Below, one piece after another: positions 8,804 through 17,364 of a stretch of DNA of 64,000 nucleotides. Source of the DNA: Clostridiales bacterium UBA1234 (GTDB lineage Bacteria; Bacillota; Clostridia; TANB77; UBA1234); contig DBWQ01000023.1 of NCBI GenBank assembly GCA_002308995.1, positions 2,845 through 66,844 on the forward strand. The letters are read 5' to 3'. Under the pieces are notes generated by a model. That model was given only the letters and a program-made list of their open reading frames with translations, made no database searches and was not told the origin of the DNA. Position 1 is the stretch's first letter. Each line of letters starts with the position of its first letter. Both the position numbers and the translations under genes were made by a program.

Positions 8804-10204
8804 ATGATTATGAAACTCAAATTTGGTTCGAAGTATATTTCGGTTGAGAGGAAAATGATTTCTGATTTTCGGGAAAAGAAACTTTCAAAGTATCATATGA
8901 AGGTTGACTTACCCGAAGACATCAGCGTTACTTTCAATTCCCTCTACGGTCATGAACATGAAAAAGAAGTGTTGCAAGACATTGTGGATTTTTTCCATGG
9001 TGCTCCTATCATTCCGCACTTAAGCTACTATGTGTACGGACCTGTTGGTACCGGTAAGTCTTCACTCATTTTTGCTACTGGGAAAGAAGCGGGAATTCCT
9101 GTTATTTCTTCTGAAGCTTCTCTCTTTAGTACGATGAAAGATGAAGAGGATATCAACGATATCTTAGAATTTTTGTTTGACACTGCTAGCCATCTTCAAA
9201 AGATTTATGGTGGTGTGATTATTGCTTTTAAAAATTCTGAGTGGATTGACCAAATGGAAAATGATTCTATTTTCTATTCCAATCTGATTCGGCTTGCAAA
9301 TGGCTCTATCAACACTTTCATGTTTATGCTCACGGGTAGTGATGAGATCTTTGTGCCTTCAGAAATCATCGAAAGCGAAATGTTTTCCACCATTTTAACG
9401 GTAGACTACCCCAATTTGGAAACCCGTGAAAAAATCTTTGAAGACTGCATCAAAGCAGAAAAGTTACAACTTGCCAAAGACGTTTCTATCAATCGTTTGG
9501 CAAAGGATGCTCTGGGGTTTACGCCGCTTCAAATTTCTTATATTGTCAAGGAGGCTTATTTATATTCGCAACGACAAAAGCACAAAGAAGTTAGCAGTTC
9601 AGACTTTGCAGAAACAATCGATCGTCTCTCGGTAGGTGCGAAAACCATCAAGATGACTGAGAAAGAACGTATCTCCACTGCATATCACGAAGCAGGCCAT
9701 GTGGTGGCAGGCTACTACTCTGATCCAGAGTATGTGTTAAAACGCGTTGAAATCTCTCCCCGCACCCAAAGCCTTGGTCTTACCCAAGAGGATGTGGATG
9801 AGAATAAGTACTCCTACTTTAAAGGAGACTATGAGAAGCGCATCATCGTATGCCTTGGTGGCTATGCTGCTGAAGAACTCAAATATGGTTCTCATACCTC
9901 TGGCGTGTTAGTTGACCTTTCGATGGCAACGACGACCGCTGCCAACATGGTAAAAGCGTATGGCATGAGTAAAGCCTTGGGACCCATGGTTGTGATTCCT
10001 GATGTTACCGATTCTGGTCATACCAAAGCGTTAGCAGAAGAAGAAACCAAAAAAATCGTTGCTGATCTTCTTGAGAAAACCAATACTCTTATGAAGACCC
10101 ACGAAAAAGCTCTCGATGCCCTTGCCCATGCTCTTCTTGAAAAGGAAGTAGTCAACGGCGAAGAAATCAAAGCGATTTTCGAAAAAGCCGAAAAACACAA
10201 TTAA
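8804..10204 (+). CDS. Soluble FtsH-like protein: decayed AAA+ domain plus intact M41 peptidase
   Basis: A 466-residue protein shaped like FtsH but without its N-terminal membrane segments. The Walker A loop GPVGTGKSS is present (about 79-87). The Walker B position reads VIIAFKNSE rather than an Ile-Asp-Glu motif, and the second region of homology with its Arg finger is not evident, so ATP hydrolysis is doubtful. The zinc peptidase is intact: HEAGH at about 295-299 and a third-ligand Asp at about 371 in VLVDLSMAT. AAGGAG lies four bases before this ATG; another in-frame ATG follows two codons later. The gene is higher in GC than its neighbours. It has two in-phase CGG codons (8870, 9290) that read as Arg, unlike the recoded CGGs elsewhere. 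Confidence 0.82.
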   Translation: MIMKLKFGSKYISVERKMISDFREKKLSKYHMKVDLPEDISVTFNSLYGHEHEKEVLQDIVDFFHGAPIIPHLSYYVYGPVGTGKSSLIFATGKEAGIPVISSEASLFSTMKDEEDINDILEFLFDTASHLQKIYGGVIIAFKNSEWIDQMENDSIFYSNLIRLANGSINTFMFMLTGSDEIFVPSEIIESEMFSTILTVDYPNLETREKIFEDCIKAEKLQLAKDVSINRLAKDALGFTPLQISYIVKEAYLYSQRQKHKEVSSSDFAETIDRLSVGAKTIKMTEKERISTAYHEAGHVVAGYYSDPEYVLKRVEISPRTQSLGLTQEDVDENKYSYFKGDYEKRIIVCLGGYAAEELKYGSHTSGVLVDLSMATTTAANMVKAYGMSKALGPMVVIPDVTDSGHTKALAEEETKKIVADLLEKTNTLMKTHEKALDALAHALLEKEVVNGEEIKAIFEKAEKHN

Positions 10205-10210
10205 AAAAAA

Positions 10211-10248
10211 GAAGCGCTATGTCTATTTTGACATGGCGCTTTCTTTTT
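10211..10248 (+). terminator. Terminator of the FtsH-like gene
   Basis: A GC-rich stem (10212-10223 with 10230-10241) is followed by TTCTTTTT. Its right arm contains the -35 element of the engB promoter. Confidence 0.85.
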
Positions 10249-10256
10249 GCTATAAT
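10228..10256 (+). promoter_or_regulatory. SigA-type promoter for engB, overlapping a terminator
   Basis: TTGACA (10228-10233), 17-base spacer, TATAAT (10251-10256), with an extended TGC before the -10. The -35 lies in the terminator hairpin of the upstream gene. Confidence 0.85.
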
Positions 10257-10293
10257 ACTAAAAAGTGTCCCTATTTTTATGAAAGGAACGATG

Positions 10294-10884
10294 ATGATGC
10301 AAATAAAAAACCCAAAGTTTGAAATTTCTGCGATGAACAAATCGCAATATCCTAAAAACAAACTACCAGAAATTGTGCTTGCTGGAAAATCGAATGTTGG
10401 CAAATCTTCCTTTGTCAATAGTCTTGTTGGACGTAAATCTCTTGCTAGAACCAGTAGCACCCCTGGTAAAACTAGACAAATCAATTTTTATAATATAGAC
10501 AATTTCTTTTATTTTGTTGATTTGCCAGGCTATGGTTATTCTGAAATGTCTAAAGCCGAGCAAAAAAAGGTAGGAGAATCCATTGAAGTGTATTTAAGAA
10601 ATCGACAAAATATCAACCTCATTGTGCTACTAATTGATATTCGTCACAAACCTTCTGAAAATGATAAATTGATGATGGATTATATTAAAAGTACGGGGAA
10701 ACGCTATATTGTAGTCACTTCCAAAGCAGATAAAATTGCTAAAACAAAAGTCATGGACTATGTGAAAATCATTCAAGAAGAACTGGATGTTCCCGATGAC
10801 CTAATCTTTCCTTTTTCTTCAGAAACCAAGTTTAACTTAGAAACCATTATGGATGTTATCGAAGAAAGCCTCGGACTTTTTTAA
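10294..10884 (+). CDS. engB: Ribosome biogenesis GTPase EngB/YsxC
   Basis: A small GTPase of 196 residues that takes part in large-subunit ribosome assembly. Motifs in order: G1 GKSNVGKSS, the Thr-Pro-Gly-Lys-Thr switch, G3 DLPGYG, G4 TSKADK and a C-terminal G5 Ser region (SSET). I place the start at the middle of three consecutive ATGs, six bases after AAAGGA; either neighbour is possible. It is transcribed alone from the promoter overlapping the preceding terminator and ends in a terminator whose stem overlaps its stop codon. It contains no in-phase CGG. Confidence 0.95.
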   Translation: MMQIKNPKFEISAMNKSQYPKNKLPEIVLAGKSNVGKSSFVNSLVGRKSLARTSSTPGKTRQINFYNIDNFFYFVDLPGYGYSEMSKAEQKKVGESIEVYLRNRQNINLIVLLIDIRHKPSENDKLMMDYIKSTGKRYIVVTSKADKIAKTKVMDYVKIIQEELDVPDDLIFPFSSETKFNLETIMDVIEESLGLF

Positions 10885-10900
10885 GTCCAAGGCTTTTTTC
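10865..10900 (+). terminator. engB terminator, overlapping the stop codon
   Basis: The stem (10868-10878 with 10883-10893) has a TTTT loop and ends in six Ts. The last codons and the stop of engB lie within it. It may also act on the opposing gene. Confidence 0.85.
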
Positions 10901-10904
10901 TTAC

Positions 10905-11255
10905 TTACTTTCGATCGTCCGTCATCGCGCCGAGAAGCTTTGCTCTCAGCCAAACTTCATCCGACTGAAGACGGAAGAACTGGATGTACAAAGAGCCGTC
11001 TTTTTCAAGAATATTGGCCTCCCTTGTGTACATCTTGCGAATAGGTTTGGGAACTACAAATCGGTATTTCTCATCAACCATGGTGTTTTCACAGACAACG
11101 ACGTTTTCATCGAGCAGTCTGTCATTGGGGTCAGAGAGTCGATACAGCATTTGGTCTATCATGACAAATGCAATTCGTTCGCCAGGCTCGTAGCCAAGCC
11201 GTTTACCAGCCTCCTCGCCAATGTAAATCCGCCCTTGAGAATCAATGAGTGCCAT
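10905..11255 (-). CDS. AbrB/MraZ-like protein with two swapped-hairpin domains
   Basis: A 116-residue protein with two short regions that resemble the AbrB/SpoVT DNA-binding fold: residues about 3-40 (DSQGRIYIGEEAGKRLGYEPGE, read here as key residues D4, G6, R7, G16) and about 60-95 (DEKYRFVVPKPIRKMY). Two such domains in one chain recall MraZ. It could be a transcription regulator or antitoxin-like protein, but no toxin gene is adjacent. GGGGAG precedes the ATG. The gene has higher GC than its neighbours and two in-phase CGG codons (forward 11199-11201 and 11229-11231) that read as Arg, so it is probably a recent arrival. Confidence 0.6.
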   Translation of the reverse strand: MALIDSQGRIYIGEEAGKRLGYEPGERIAFVMIDQMLYRLSDPNDRLLDENVVVCENTMVDEKYRFVVPKPIRKMYTREANILEKDGSLYIQFFRLQSDEVWLRAKLLGAMTDDRK

Positions 11256-11291
11256 TTCTTTCTCCCCTCTTCTAAATTAGATGGTACCAGC

Positions 11292-11320
11292 ATTCTATCA
11301 CGCAATCTAATTTATGTCAA
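11292..11320 (-). promoter_or_regulatory. SigA-type promoter for the AbrB-like gene
   Basis: Minus strand TTGACA (11315-11320), 17-base spacer, TAGAAT (11292-11297). Confidence 0.8.
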
Positions 11321-11387
11321 CACCAAACGCAAAGCCCAAATGATTTCCAGAAAAAGGAATCTACAATACTACCTAAGCTTCTTACTC

Positions 11388-11741
11388 CTATAGTTCAATT
11401 TTCTTTGCAATTTCATCTTTGGATAATCCAAGCTTTTCTAATTCTTTGATGTTTTCTTGAATTACTTTGATTTTTTCCTCTATCTTGCGATTAACCACTC
11501 CATGTGTTTTGTCGGTTACAAAAGTACCTTTGGTAGAGATGGTAATAATAGCTCCTCTCTTTTCAAGCTCCTCATAAGCTTTTTTAACTGTATTTGGGTT
11601 AATCCCTAAAGAACTTGCTAGCTCTCTAATAGAGGGAAGTTGCTCTTTTTCTTTATACACTCCAAAGGCAATGTATCGTTCAATTTGTTCCACAATTTGT
11701 TCATAGATAGGCATGCCACTTTGATAATCAATATTAATCAA
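11388..11741 (-). CDS. GntR-family (YtrA-type) transcription regulator
   Basis: A 117-residue regulator: an N-terminal winged helix-turn-helix (about residues 8-75, with PIYEQIVEQIE, LPSIRELASSLGINPNTVKKAY and GTFV) and a short helical tail, as in YtrA-type GntR proteins that control ABC transporters. The start is TTG, eight bases after AGGAGG; a GTG three codons earlier overlaps that site and is unlikely. The site itself overlaps the stop codon of the permease gene, so the two are translationally coupled. It is the last gene of the ABC operon, whereas YtrA-type regulators are more often first. Confidence 0.88.
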   Translation of the reverse strand: MINIDYQSGMPIYEQIVEQIERYIAFGVYKEKEQLPSIRELASSLGINPNTVKKAYEELEKRGAIITISTKGTFVTDKTHGVVNRKIEEKIKVIQENIKELEKLGLSKDEIAKKIEL

Positions 11742-11753
11742 TGAAACCACCTC

Positions 11754-13745
11754 CTATAAACTTTCAAAAACTGGCTCAGTAAGTGTTTCATCACTGACAG
11801 GCACAGAAGCATCCTCTATATCTTCTATGATTTGTCCCTCTTCTAGTTCTTCTACAGATGACTCATCAAGTACTGCTTTTGTAGGCGGATATTCCATCTC
11901 GTCCTCGTAAGTATCATAATATTTCATAAAATAATCATCTTCGTAAATATATGGTGTTAAAATCTTGACAAGGGTGTCAATATCATTGGTATAATAATAC
12001 TCTCCATCCATTTGAAGTACTACATATTCTCCTTGGTCATGACAAGCCTCTCCCTTTTCATTTAAAATGAAATCGATGATTTCTTGAGGTGCTGTCATAT
12101 GAAAGTACCCTCTTCCGTCCAATCGATTTTCAATTGCCGTTGAACTAACATGAAGCGTATACTCACGATATGGGTTTTTACTAACTTTTTGATATACTCG
12201 TTGATTCATTATTTGCGTTACCTTTTCGAATAATGCATCTGTTAAATCAACAGGAATTCCCATAGAAATTACCTCATGATGATCATACGCGTAAAAAGTT
12301 AAGTAATCTTTACTAGAATCAATTGCTCTTTCATAAAACTTAGTAACACCATTTGTTTCAATAAACTGATTAATTTCTGCAATAATCTCTTTCATTTCTT
12401 GTTTGCTAAAAATCATATGATGGGATTTTACAATTCCACTTTGAGGTAACTTGTTTGCTTGAATCGTAGAAAGCAATTCTCGGATATTTTTTTCACTCAC
12501 ATTTCTCACGGTAAGTCTTGCTGAAGAGCCATCTTTTAAGTTAAGATGAAATTCCACAAAACGACTACTCCATTCATTATCATTGTAATCACTTACCACT
12601 TTCTTTAATAAATCTAAATCTGTTATCTCCTCATCGGAAAGATAAAAATCGGTATATCCAATGCCGCGAAGACTATAAGATTTAATATCATTAATGTCCA
12701 TAGATCCAACCACGTTTTCTCCCACTTCAGCGATAATACGATATATGCCAAATAGCATAGTGAGTGAAATTAGCATCACGCCCATATTGAGGATAAACTT
12801 TGTTTTCTTGTTGGTTAGCATATCATAGATTAAATAATACACAGCAACAATGGCTACTAAAAACCATACACCTTCCCACGCTTCAGCATCAATGATAGCT
12901 ACTAAAATCATTGCAAAAGGAATTAGCGTTAACCCTTTCACAAAGAAATGAATATTGGTACTTTCAAAAGATTCTCCAGCATTTTCTAATTTTTTACGTA
13001 GGAATGCCATATACCCAAGAACGAAATACACCACACTCAGTATTAGCATTTTCGCAATAGAAAGCGCATTAAAGAAATAACTTCCATTAACAAGTAATGA
13101 TGGTGCCGTAAAGTTAAAATAGCGATGCACAACAATGGTACTTTGATATTGATAATCTCCATCCATTAAAACCGTATCATAAAAATGATTGATTCTAAAA
13201 AACATCACACTAGCAGGAACCACGAAAAACAATAGCATTACCACCACAATTTGTGTCATCCAGTTGCCAGAAACACTCATCGCTAAATTGCATACGGAAA
13301 ACACAAAAATATAACTTATTGTTTGATACACGAAAATATCCCACACCAACGCCGGGAAAATAGTTCCTTTACTAAAACCAAACAAAATCAATGTGCAAAG
13401 AAGTGTGATGAGTTGCATCAAAACAATTAATATAATTCCGCCAATCGTATTGGTGGTATACACAGATTTTCTGCTAATTGGCATTGAGCCCATAAAATCT
13501 GCACTTCGTTTTTTATACACATAGCCAAAAAGTGATAGGGATAAAATGAGTGGTGTCACATACATAAAGAAAATGTTAAACCCACCAAGTGATTCAAAAC
13601 CACCTTCTAACAAATCCTCACCTACCGTAATGATTAAAAGAGAAGTAAAAATAGGAACGACAGATAAAAATAGTAGTACCGCCATTTTAGACTTTTTGAT
13701 ATTCTGCATCAAATAATCAAAATTAAACAATTTCTTCAAACTCAT
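11754..13745 (-). CDS. ABC transporter permease, large multi-span protein
   Basis: A 663-residue membrane protein with about ten hydrophobic segments: one pair near the start, a cluster at about residues 60-250, and several at about 265-345. A long soluble C-terminal region follows (about 350-663), ending in a Glu-rich tail. Its overlap of 23 bases with the ATPase gene marks it as that protein's membrane partner. I start it at the ATG with GGGGG upstream rather than an in-frame TTG two codons earlier. The arrangement resembles antibiotic-response ABC systems controlled by YtrA-type regulators, but the substrate cannot be read from sequence. Confidence 0.8.
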   Translation of the reverse strand: MSLKKLFNFDYLMQNIKKSKMAVLLFLSVVPIFTSLLIITVGEDLLEGGFESLGGFNIFFMYVTPLILSLSLFGYVYKKRSADFMGSMPISRKSVYTTNTIGGIILIVLMQLITLLCTLILFGFSKGTIFPALVWDIFVYQTISYIFVFSVCNLAMSVSGNWMTQIVVVMLLFFVVPASVMFFRINHFYDTVLMDGDYQYQSTIVVHRYFNFTAPSLLVNGSYFFNALSIAKMLILSVVYFVLGYMAFLRKKLENAGESFESTNIHFFVKGLTLIPFAMILVAIIDAEAWEGVWFLVAIVAVYYLIYDMLTNKKTKFILNMGVMLISLTMLFGIYRIIAEVGENVVGSMDINDIKSYSLRGIGYTDFYLSDEEITDLDLLKKVVSDYNDNEWSSRFVEFHLNLKDGSSARLTVRNVSEKNIRELLSTIQANKLPQSGIVKSHHMIFSKQEMKEIIAEINQFIETNGVTKFYERAIDSSKDYLTFYAYDHHEVISMGIPVDLTDALFEKVTQIMNQRVYQKVSKNPYREYTLHVSSTAIENRLDGRGYFHMTAPQEIIDFILNEKGEACHDQGEYVVLQMDGEYYYTNDIDTLVKILTPYIYEDDYFMKYYDTYEDEMEYPPTKAVLDESSVEELEEGQIIEDIEDASVPVSDETLTEPVFESL

Positions 13746-14619
13746 AACCAAGCGCCCCCATTTCGTAAATAAAGATTTCTTCTAGTGTTAAAGGTAAAAA
13801 GTCTAAGATAACTGGATTTAACTCTTGAAGAGACTTCTCATAGCCTTCTTTATCACCCTTCAAAATAACAGTTGCCACACTTCCCACTTTTTTAAAGTGA
13901 AGAACATTAAAGTTTTGAAAAGTTTTTTCGTCAAAGTTATCTTTTAGCGAAATTTGTATTTTAAACATATTGGTTTTCAGCGAATCAATTTCACTTTCGA
14001 ACAAAATTCCGCCCTTATATAAAAGACCTAAATTATCACAAATATCTTCTAACTCTCTTAAGTTATGCGACGTCATAATAATCGTTGTCTCTTTTTTGGT
14101 CATTTGCTCTGCGATAGTCTTCTTTAAAAAGTTACGCACCACAGGATCTACACCATCAAATGTTTCATCAAAAAATAAATAATCAGCATTTGTAGCAAGT
14201 GCACAAATTAAAGCCACTTGTCTTTTCATACCTTTCGAAAAATTTTGGATTTTTTCTTTTACAGGAAGCTTTAATTTTTCTGCAAGCTTTAGTGCATAAT
14301 CCATATCGAAATTTGGATATAACTTACTATAAAAAATAGCCATATCTTTAATGGTATAATTTTTAAAGAAATATAAATCATCTGGCACATACACAAGTTT
14401 TTGCTTTAGCTCCTCGACATCCGTCAACTCCTTCCCGTCAATTTCGATACGACCAGCATCCTTTTGAAATACTCCCATAATAATTCTAAGTAGTGTAGAC
14501 TTACCAGCACCATTGGCACCAATCAAACCATAAATAGAACCTGTTTTGATATTGCAATTGAGTCCATCAAGTACTTTTTTAGTTCCAAATGATTTGTCTA
14601 AGCCTTCAATTTTAATCAT
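13723..14619 (-). CDS. ABC transporter ATP-binding protein
   Basis: A 298-residue ATPase with Walker A GANGAGKST, a Q-loop region, signature FSKGMKRQ in place of the classic Leu-Ser-Gly-Gly-Gln, Walker B YLFFDE and a switch His in TSHN. The C-terminal 80 residues form an extra domain, as in the export-type YtrB/YxlF group. The start is set by GGGAGG nine bases before the ATG; a longer in-frame start lacks a site. It is the first gene of an operon with the permease and GntR regulator and has a consensus promoter with a possible operator next to the -10. Confidence 0.9.
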   Translation of the reverse strand: MIKIEGLDKSFGTKKVLDGLNCNIKTGSIYGLIGANGAGKSTLLRIIMGVFQKDAGRIEIDGKELTDVEELKQKLVYVPDDLYFFKNYTIKDMAIFYSKLYPNFDMDYALKLAEKLKLPVKEKIQNFSKGMKRQVALICALATNADYLFFDETFDGVDPVVRNFLKKTIAEQMTKKETTIIMTSHNLRELEDICDNLGLLYKGGILFESEIDSLKTNMFKIQISLKDNFDEKTFQNFNVLHFKKVGSVATVILKGDKEGYEKSLQELNPVILDFLPLTLEEIFIYEMGALGYEFEEIV

Positions 14620-14658
14620 AAACAATAACCTCCCATCTGTATCAGTTATGATAGTACA

Positions 14659-14687
14659 AGTATATCTCTGATTATCTAAGATGTCAA
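14659..14687 (-). promoter_or_regulatory. SigA-type promoter of the ABC/GntR operon
   Basis: Minus strand TTGACA (14682-14687), 17-base spacer, TATACT (14659-14664). Just downstream, an imperfect palindrome (TGTACTATC then GATACAG) is a candidate GntR operator. Confidence 0.8.
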
Positions 14688-14701
14688 GAAGATTCTTTCG
14701 A

Positions 14702-14732
14702 CAAAAAAGAAGCATTCTTTCTGAATGCCTCT
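14702..14732 (-). terminator. Terminator of the rubrerythrin/YiiX-like unit
   Basis: The stem (14710-14717 with 14723-14730) on the minus strand is followed by CTTTTTTG, about 20 bases after the stop at 14750. Confidence 0.85.
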
Positions 14733-14749
14733 TTTAAAAATTTTTCCTA

Positions 14750-15272
14750 TTAAACTGCATATTGTCTAAGCAAGCCCTTATAAATCTCTGTGGAATTATC
14801 TAAATGATTAAAATCATCTGGTTGAATAATTTTTGGTAAATCCTCTACAACATCAGCCGATTCTAAAACATATTTGACAAATTCCGCACAGTAATAAGAA
14901 TTAGCTCTTTGTATTTTTTTATGAAATGGTACTGCAAATAACCCTACCACATTAAAACGATACACCTTTTTTTCTTTTTCAAATTGATGCACCATTGATT
15001 TTATTTTCTTGTATTGCTCATCTGTTACTTCAATATATTTTATTTTACACTTGGTGTTTTTAAATCTCTTAAACGTACCGCGTATCGATTCCTTCTCGCA
15101 CAAAGCCACCAATAAACGCAATATATGGGTTTAGTCTTCCAAAAGAATACATCTCTTCTAAATTTTCATCAAGAGCAATTGACACGTGACTATATTCTTT
15201 TTTGGTATATAACTTTACCACTCTCGAAAGAATTGTCCCCGTAAAAGTTAGCACTAAGTAGACCTTTCTCAA
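14750..15272 (-). CDS. YiiX/NlpC-P60-like permuted cysteine hydrolase, needs +1 shift at CGG
   Basis: Read through one +1 shift this is a 173-residue protein like the YiiX group of permuted papain-fold (NlpC/P60-like) hydrolases. Part one contains the His of YSHVSIAL (about residue 30), and part two has the Cys of YYCAEFVKYVL, the likely catalytic pair. The two parts are in different frames. They join at codon 65, where ACG-CGG-T is read ACG-(C)-GGT, giving REGIDTGTFKRF. Without the shift, translation stops three codons later. The start is TTG, eight bases after AAAGGAG. It follows rubrerythrin by 36 bases and probably shares its transcript. Confidence 0.8.
15078..15080 (-). other. CGG +1 recoding site in the YiiX-like gene
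   Basis: The in-phase codon is CGG after ACG. Skipping its C gives GGT (Gly) and opens the frame encoding the rest of the protein. Confidence 0.85.
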
Positions 15273-15308
15273 CGTTTTCACTCCTTTAACTTTAGTAAAA
15301 AAGAAAAA

Positions 15309-15857
15309 TTAATAATTTTCAGCTTTAATCTCAAAATATGCCTTTGGATGTGAACATACTGGGCATACCTCAGGAGCTTGTTTGCCAATGACAATATGAC
15401 CGCAATTTCTGCATTTCCAAATACGATCACCATCTTTGCTAAATACCAAATCGCCATTCACATTCTCTAAAAGCTTTCTATATCTTTCTTCATGCTCTTT
15501 TTCAATTTTTCCAACAGCTTCAAAAAGATACGCAATTCTATCAAATCCCTCTTCTTTTGCCTCTTTTGCCATTCTAGCATACATATCTGTCCACTCAAAA
15601 TTCTCACCATTTGCAGCATCTTCCAAGTTTTGAGCAGTTGTTGGAACATCATTATCATGAAGAAGTTTAAACCACATTTTTGCATGTTCTTTTTCATTCT
15701 CAGCAGTCTCTAAAAAGATGGCAGCAATTTGCTCATATCCTTCTTTTTTCGCTTTACTTGCATAATATGTGTATTTGTTTCTCGCTTGAGACTCTCCTGC
15801 AAAAGCATCCATTAAATTCTTTTCCGTTTTAGTACCTTTTAACTTATTTGTATCCAT
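15309..15857 (-). CDS. rbr: Rubrerythrin
   Basis: A non-haem iron protein of 182 residues that reduces hydrogen peroxide in anaerobes. The N-terminal ferritin-like domain carries Glu/His ligands (AGESQARNKY, then ENEKEHAKMW, then GKIEKEHEERY). The C-terminal rubredoxin-like domain has two Cys-x2-Cys pairs (CRNCG and CPVCSHPKAYF). I start at the ATG with GAGGAGG upstream; an in-frame extension upstream lacks a site. It has a consensus promoter and fits an anaerobic host. The YiiX-like gene follows it. Confidence 0.96.
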   Translation of the reverse strand: MDTNKLKGTKTEKNLMDAFAGESQARNKYTYYASKAKKEGYEQIAAIFLETAENEKEHAKMWFKLLHDNDVPTTAQNLEDAANGENFEWTDMYARMAKEAKEEGFDRIAYLFEAVGKIEKEHEERYRKLLENVNGDLVFSKDGDRIWKCRNCGHIVIGKQAPEVCPVCSHPKAYFEIKAENY

Positions 15858-15903
15858 AATAACCTCCTCAATAATATAAAATGACAACCTCATGTCTCCC
15901 CAT

Positions 15904-15932
15904 ATTGTAATGCAAAAAGAACATTTTGTCAA
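15904..15932 (-). promoter_or_regulatory. SigA-type promoter for rubrerythrin
   Basis: Minus strand TTGACA (15927-15932), 17-base spacer, TACAAT (15904-15909). Confidence 0.85.
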
Positions 15933-16001
15933 ATCCAATCCATGCCGGTTTACATAGTATTTCCCAATTGTAAGCGCCTTATTCTTTTTACAAAAATAAA
16001 C

Positions 16002-16030
16002 TTGAAATATCCCCTATCCTGTCGTATAAT
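16002..16030 (+). promoter_or_regulatory. SigA-type promoter for the glycosidase-like gene
   Basis: TTGAAA (16002-16007), 17-base spacer, TATAAT (16025-16030). Confidence 0.85.
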
Positions 16031-16053
16031 CGTGGCATGAAAGGACTGATTTT

Positions 16054-17307
16054 ATGGTAAAAAAAGTATTAGTCGGCTTGTTTCTTGTGCTATGTGTAGC
16101 TTTTGGCATCTACCTTGGCATCGGCCAAGTAGTTGCCCATAAAGGAATCGAACGTATTCCAAACTTCTTTGCCACAAAAACACCTACTACTAAAATAGAA
16201 GCTTCCAATCCTTCTGGTGAAAAAAATGCCTTTTCTGGTGAGACAATAGTATCAATGCCAACACCAACACCTACTCCAGAAAACACAAAAACGATTCCCG
16301 AAATGCGAGCAATTTATGTCACCGGCTGGAGTATTGGAACCAAAAGTGTTCGTGACGCTATTATCGCCAATTTAAAAGAAAACAATTTTAACGCCATTGT
16401 CATCGATATTAAAGACGAAAGTGGTCAATTATCCTACAATTCCACCGTGCAAACTGCCATCGATATTGAAGCTTCACGCAATATGGTTAGTAATATGAGT
16501 GCTGTCATTGAGGAACTTCATCAAAACCATATTTATGTCATTGGAAGAATTGTTACTTTCAAAGATGCCATTTTTGCAGGAAGTCCTGCCACCGTCGTTT
16601 GCTATCGTGAAGAAGACGGAAACATTTGGACAGATTATCAAGATGAATCTTGGCCAAATCCTTATAACAAAAACTCCTGGGGTTACCCTATTGAGCTAGC
16701 CAAAGAAGCTGCCAAATTAGGCTTTGATGAAATTCAATTTGACTATGTTCGTTTTCCTCAATCAGAAGGTAAGGTAAGTACCATTGCCTATGGCTTTGAA
16801 AGTAATACCAAATCCAAATCAGATATCATCTGCGATTTTCTATCCGAAGCCATGCGTCAGTTAAAACCACTTGGTGTTACGGTATCTGCCTCTGTGGATG
16901 GAACCATTACCAAAAAAGAGGGGGACTTTGCCAATATAGGACAAGATTTTGCTAGAATTGCAAGTATAGTCGATGTCATATGCCCAACCGTTTATCCATC
17001 AGACTTTGCTTACTACGAATATAAGATAGACAAACCAGATTTATATCCTTATGAAATTGTTTACAATGCTTTAAAGGATGCTCTCGCTAGAATCAATAAC
17101 TATTCTGGTGATAAAAGCACCAAAATCAGACCATATCTACAAGACTTCACCGCTACATGGTTAGGAAGCGGAAACTTTAAAAACTACACGTCTACTGAAG
17201 TAGCCAAAGAAATGCAGGCTGCCTATGATACTAAGCTATATAGCTTTACACTTTGGGATCCTTCCAACAAGTATTGCTTTGATGCCTTAAAAGGTGTTAG
17301 TAAATAA
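16054..17307 (+). CDS. Exported putative glycoside hydrolase (COG1306/DUF4015 type)
   Basis: A 417-residue protein with an N-terminal membrane anchor or signal (about residues 4-26) and a Thr/Pro linker, then a TIM-barrel-like domain of the COG1306/DUF4015 putative glycosidase family. Recognisable pieces are AIYVTGWS, FNAIVIDIKDESG, YVIGRIVTFKD, the strand GFDEIQFDYVRFP and VICPTVYPSDF near the end. Acidic residues in the DIKDE and QFDYVRFP strands are candidate catalytic groups. Substrate is unknown, presumably a cell-surface or dietary glycan. AAAGGA lies eight bases before the ATG. It is transcribed alone and shares a two-way terminator with the 6S RNA gene. Confidence 0.85.
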   Translation: MVKKVLVGLFLVLCVAFGIYLGIGQVVAHKGIERIPNFFATKTPTTKIEASNPSGEKNAFSGETIVSMPTPTPTPENTKTIPEMRAIYVTGWSIGTKSVRDAIIANLKENNFNAIVIDIKDESGQLSYNSTVQTAIDIEASRNMVSNMSAVIEELHQNHIYVIGRIVTFKDAIFAGSPATVVCYREEDGNIWTDYQDESWPNPYNKNSWGYPIELAKEAAKLGFDEIQFDYVRFPQSEGKVSTIAYGFESNTKSKSDIICDFLSEAMRQLKPLGVTVSASVDGTITKKEGDFANIGQDFARIASIVDVICPTVYPSDFAYYEYKIDKPDLYPYEIVYNALKDALARINNYSGDKSTKIRPYLQDFTATWLGSGNFKNYTSTEVAKEMQAAYDTKLYSFTLWDPSNKYCFDALKGVSK

Positions 17308-17320
17308 GAAAAAGCAATTA

Positions 17321-17355
17321 AAAAGTGACAACCACAAAGGTTGCCACTTTTTTTG
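17321..17355. terminator. Bidirectional terminator between the glycosidase-like gene and 6S RNA
   Basis: A near-perfect stem (17321-17333 with 17339-17350) has A-runs and T-runs on both sides, so it can end transcription from either direction. Confidence 0.85.
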
Positions 17356-17364
17356 ACCATAAAA

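Noticed and set aside
10905..11255. Antitoxin of a toxin-antitoxin pair
   Set aside because: The AbrB-like fold would fit, but there is no adjacent small toxin gene on either side.
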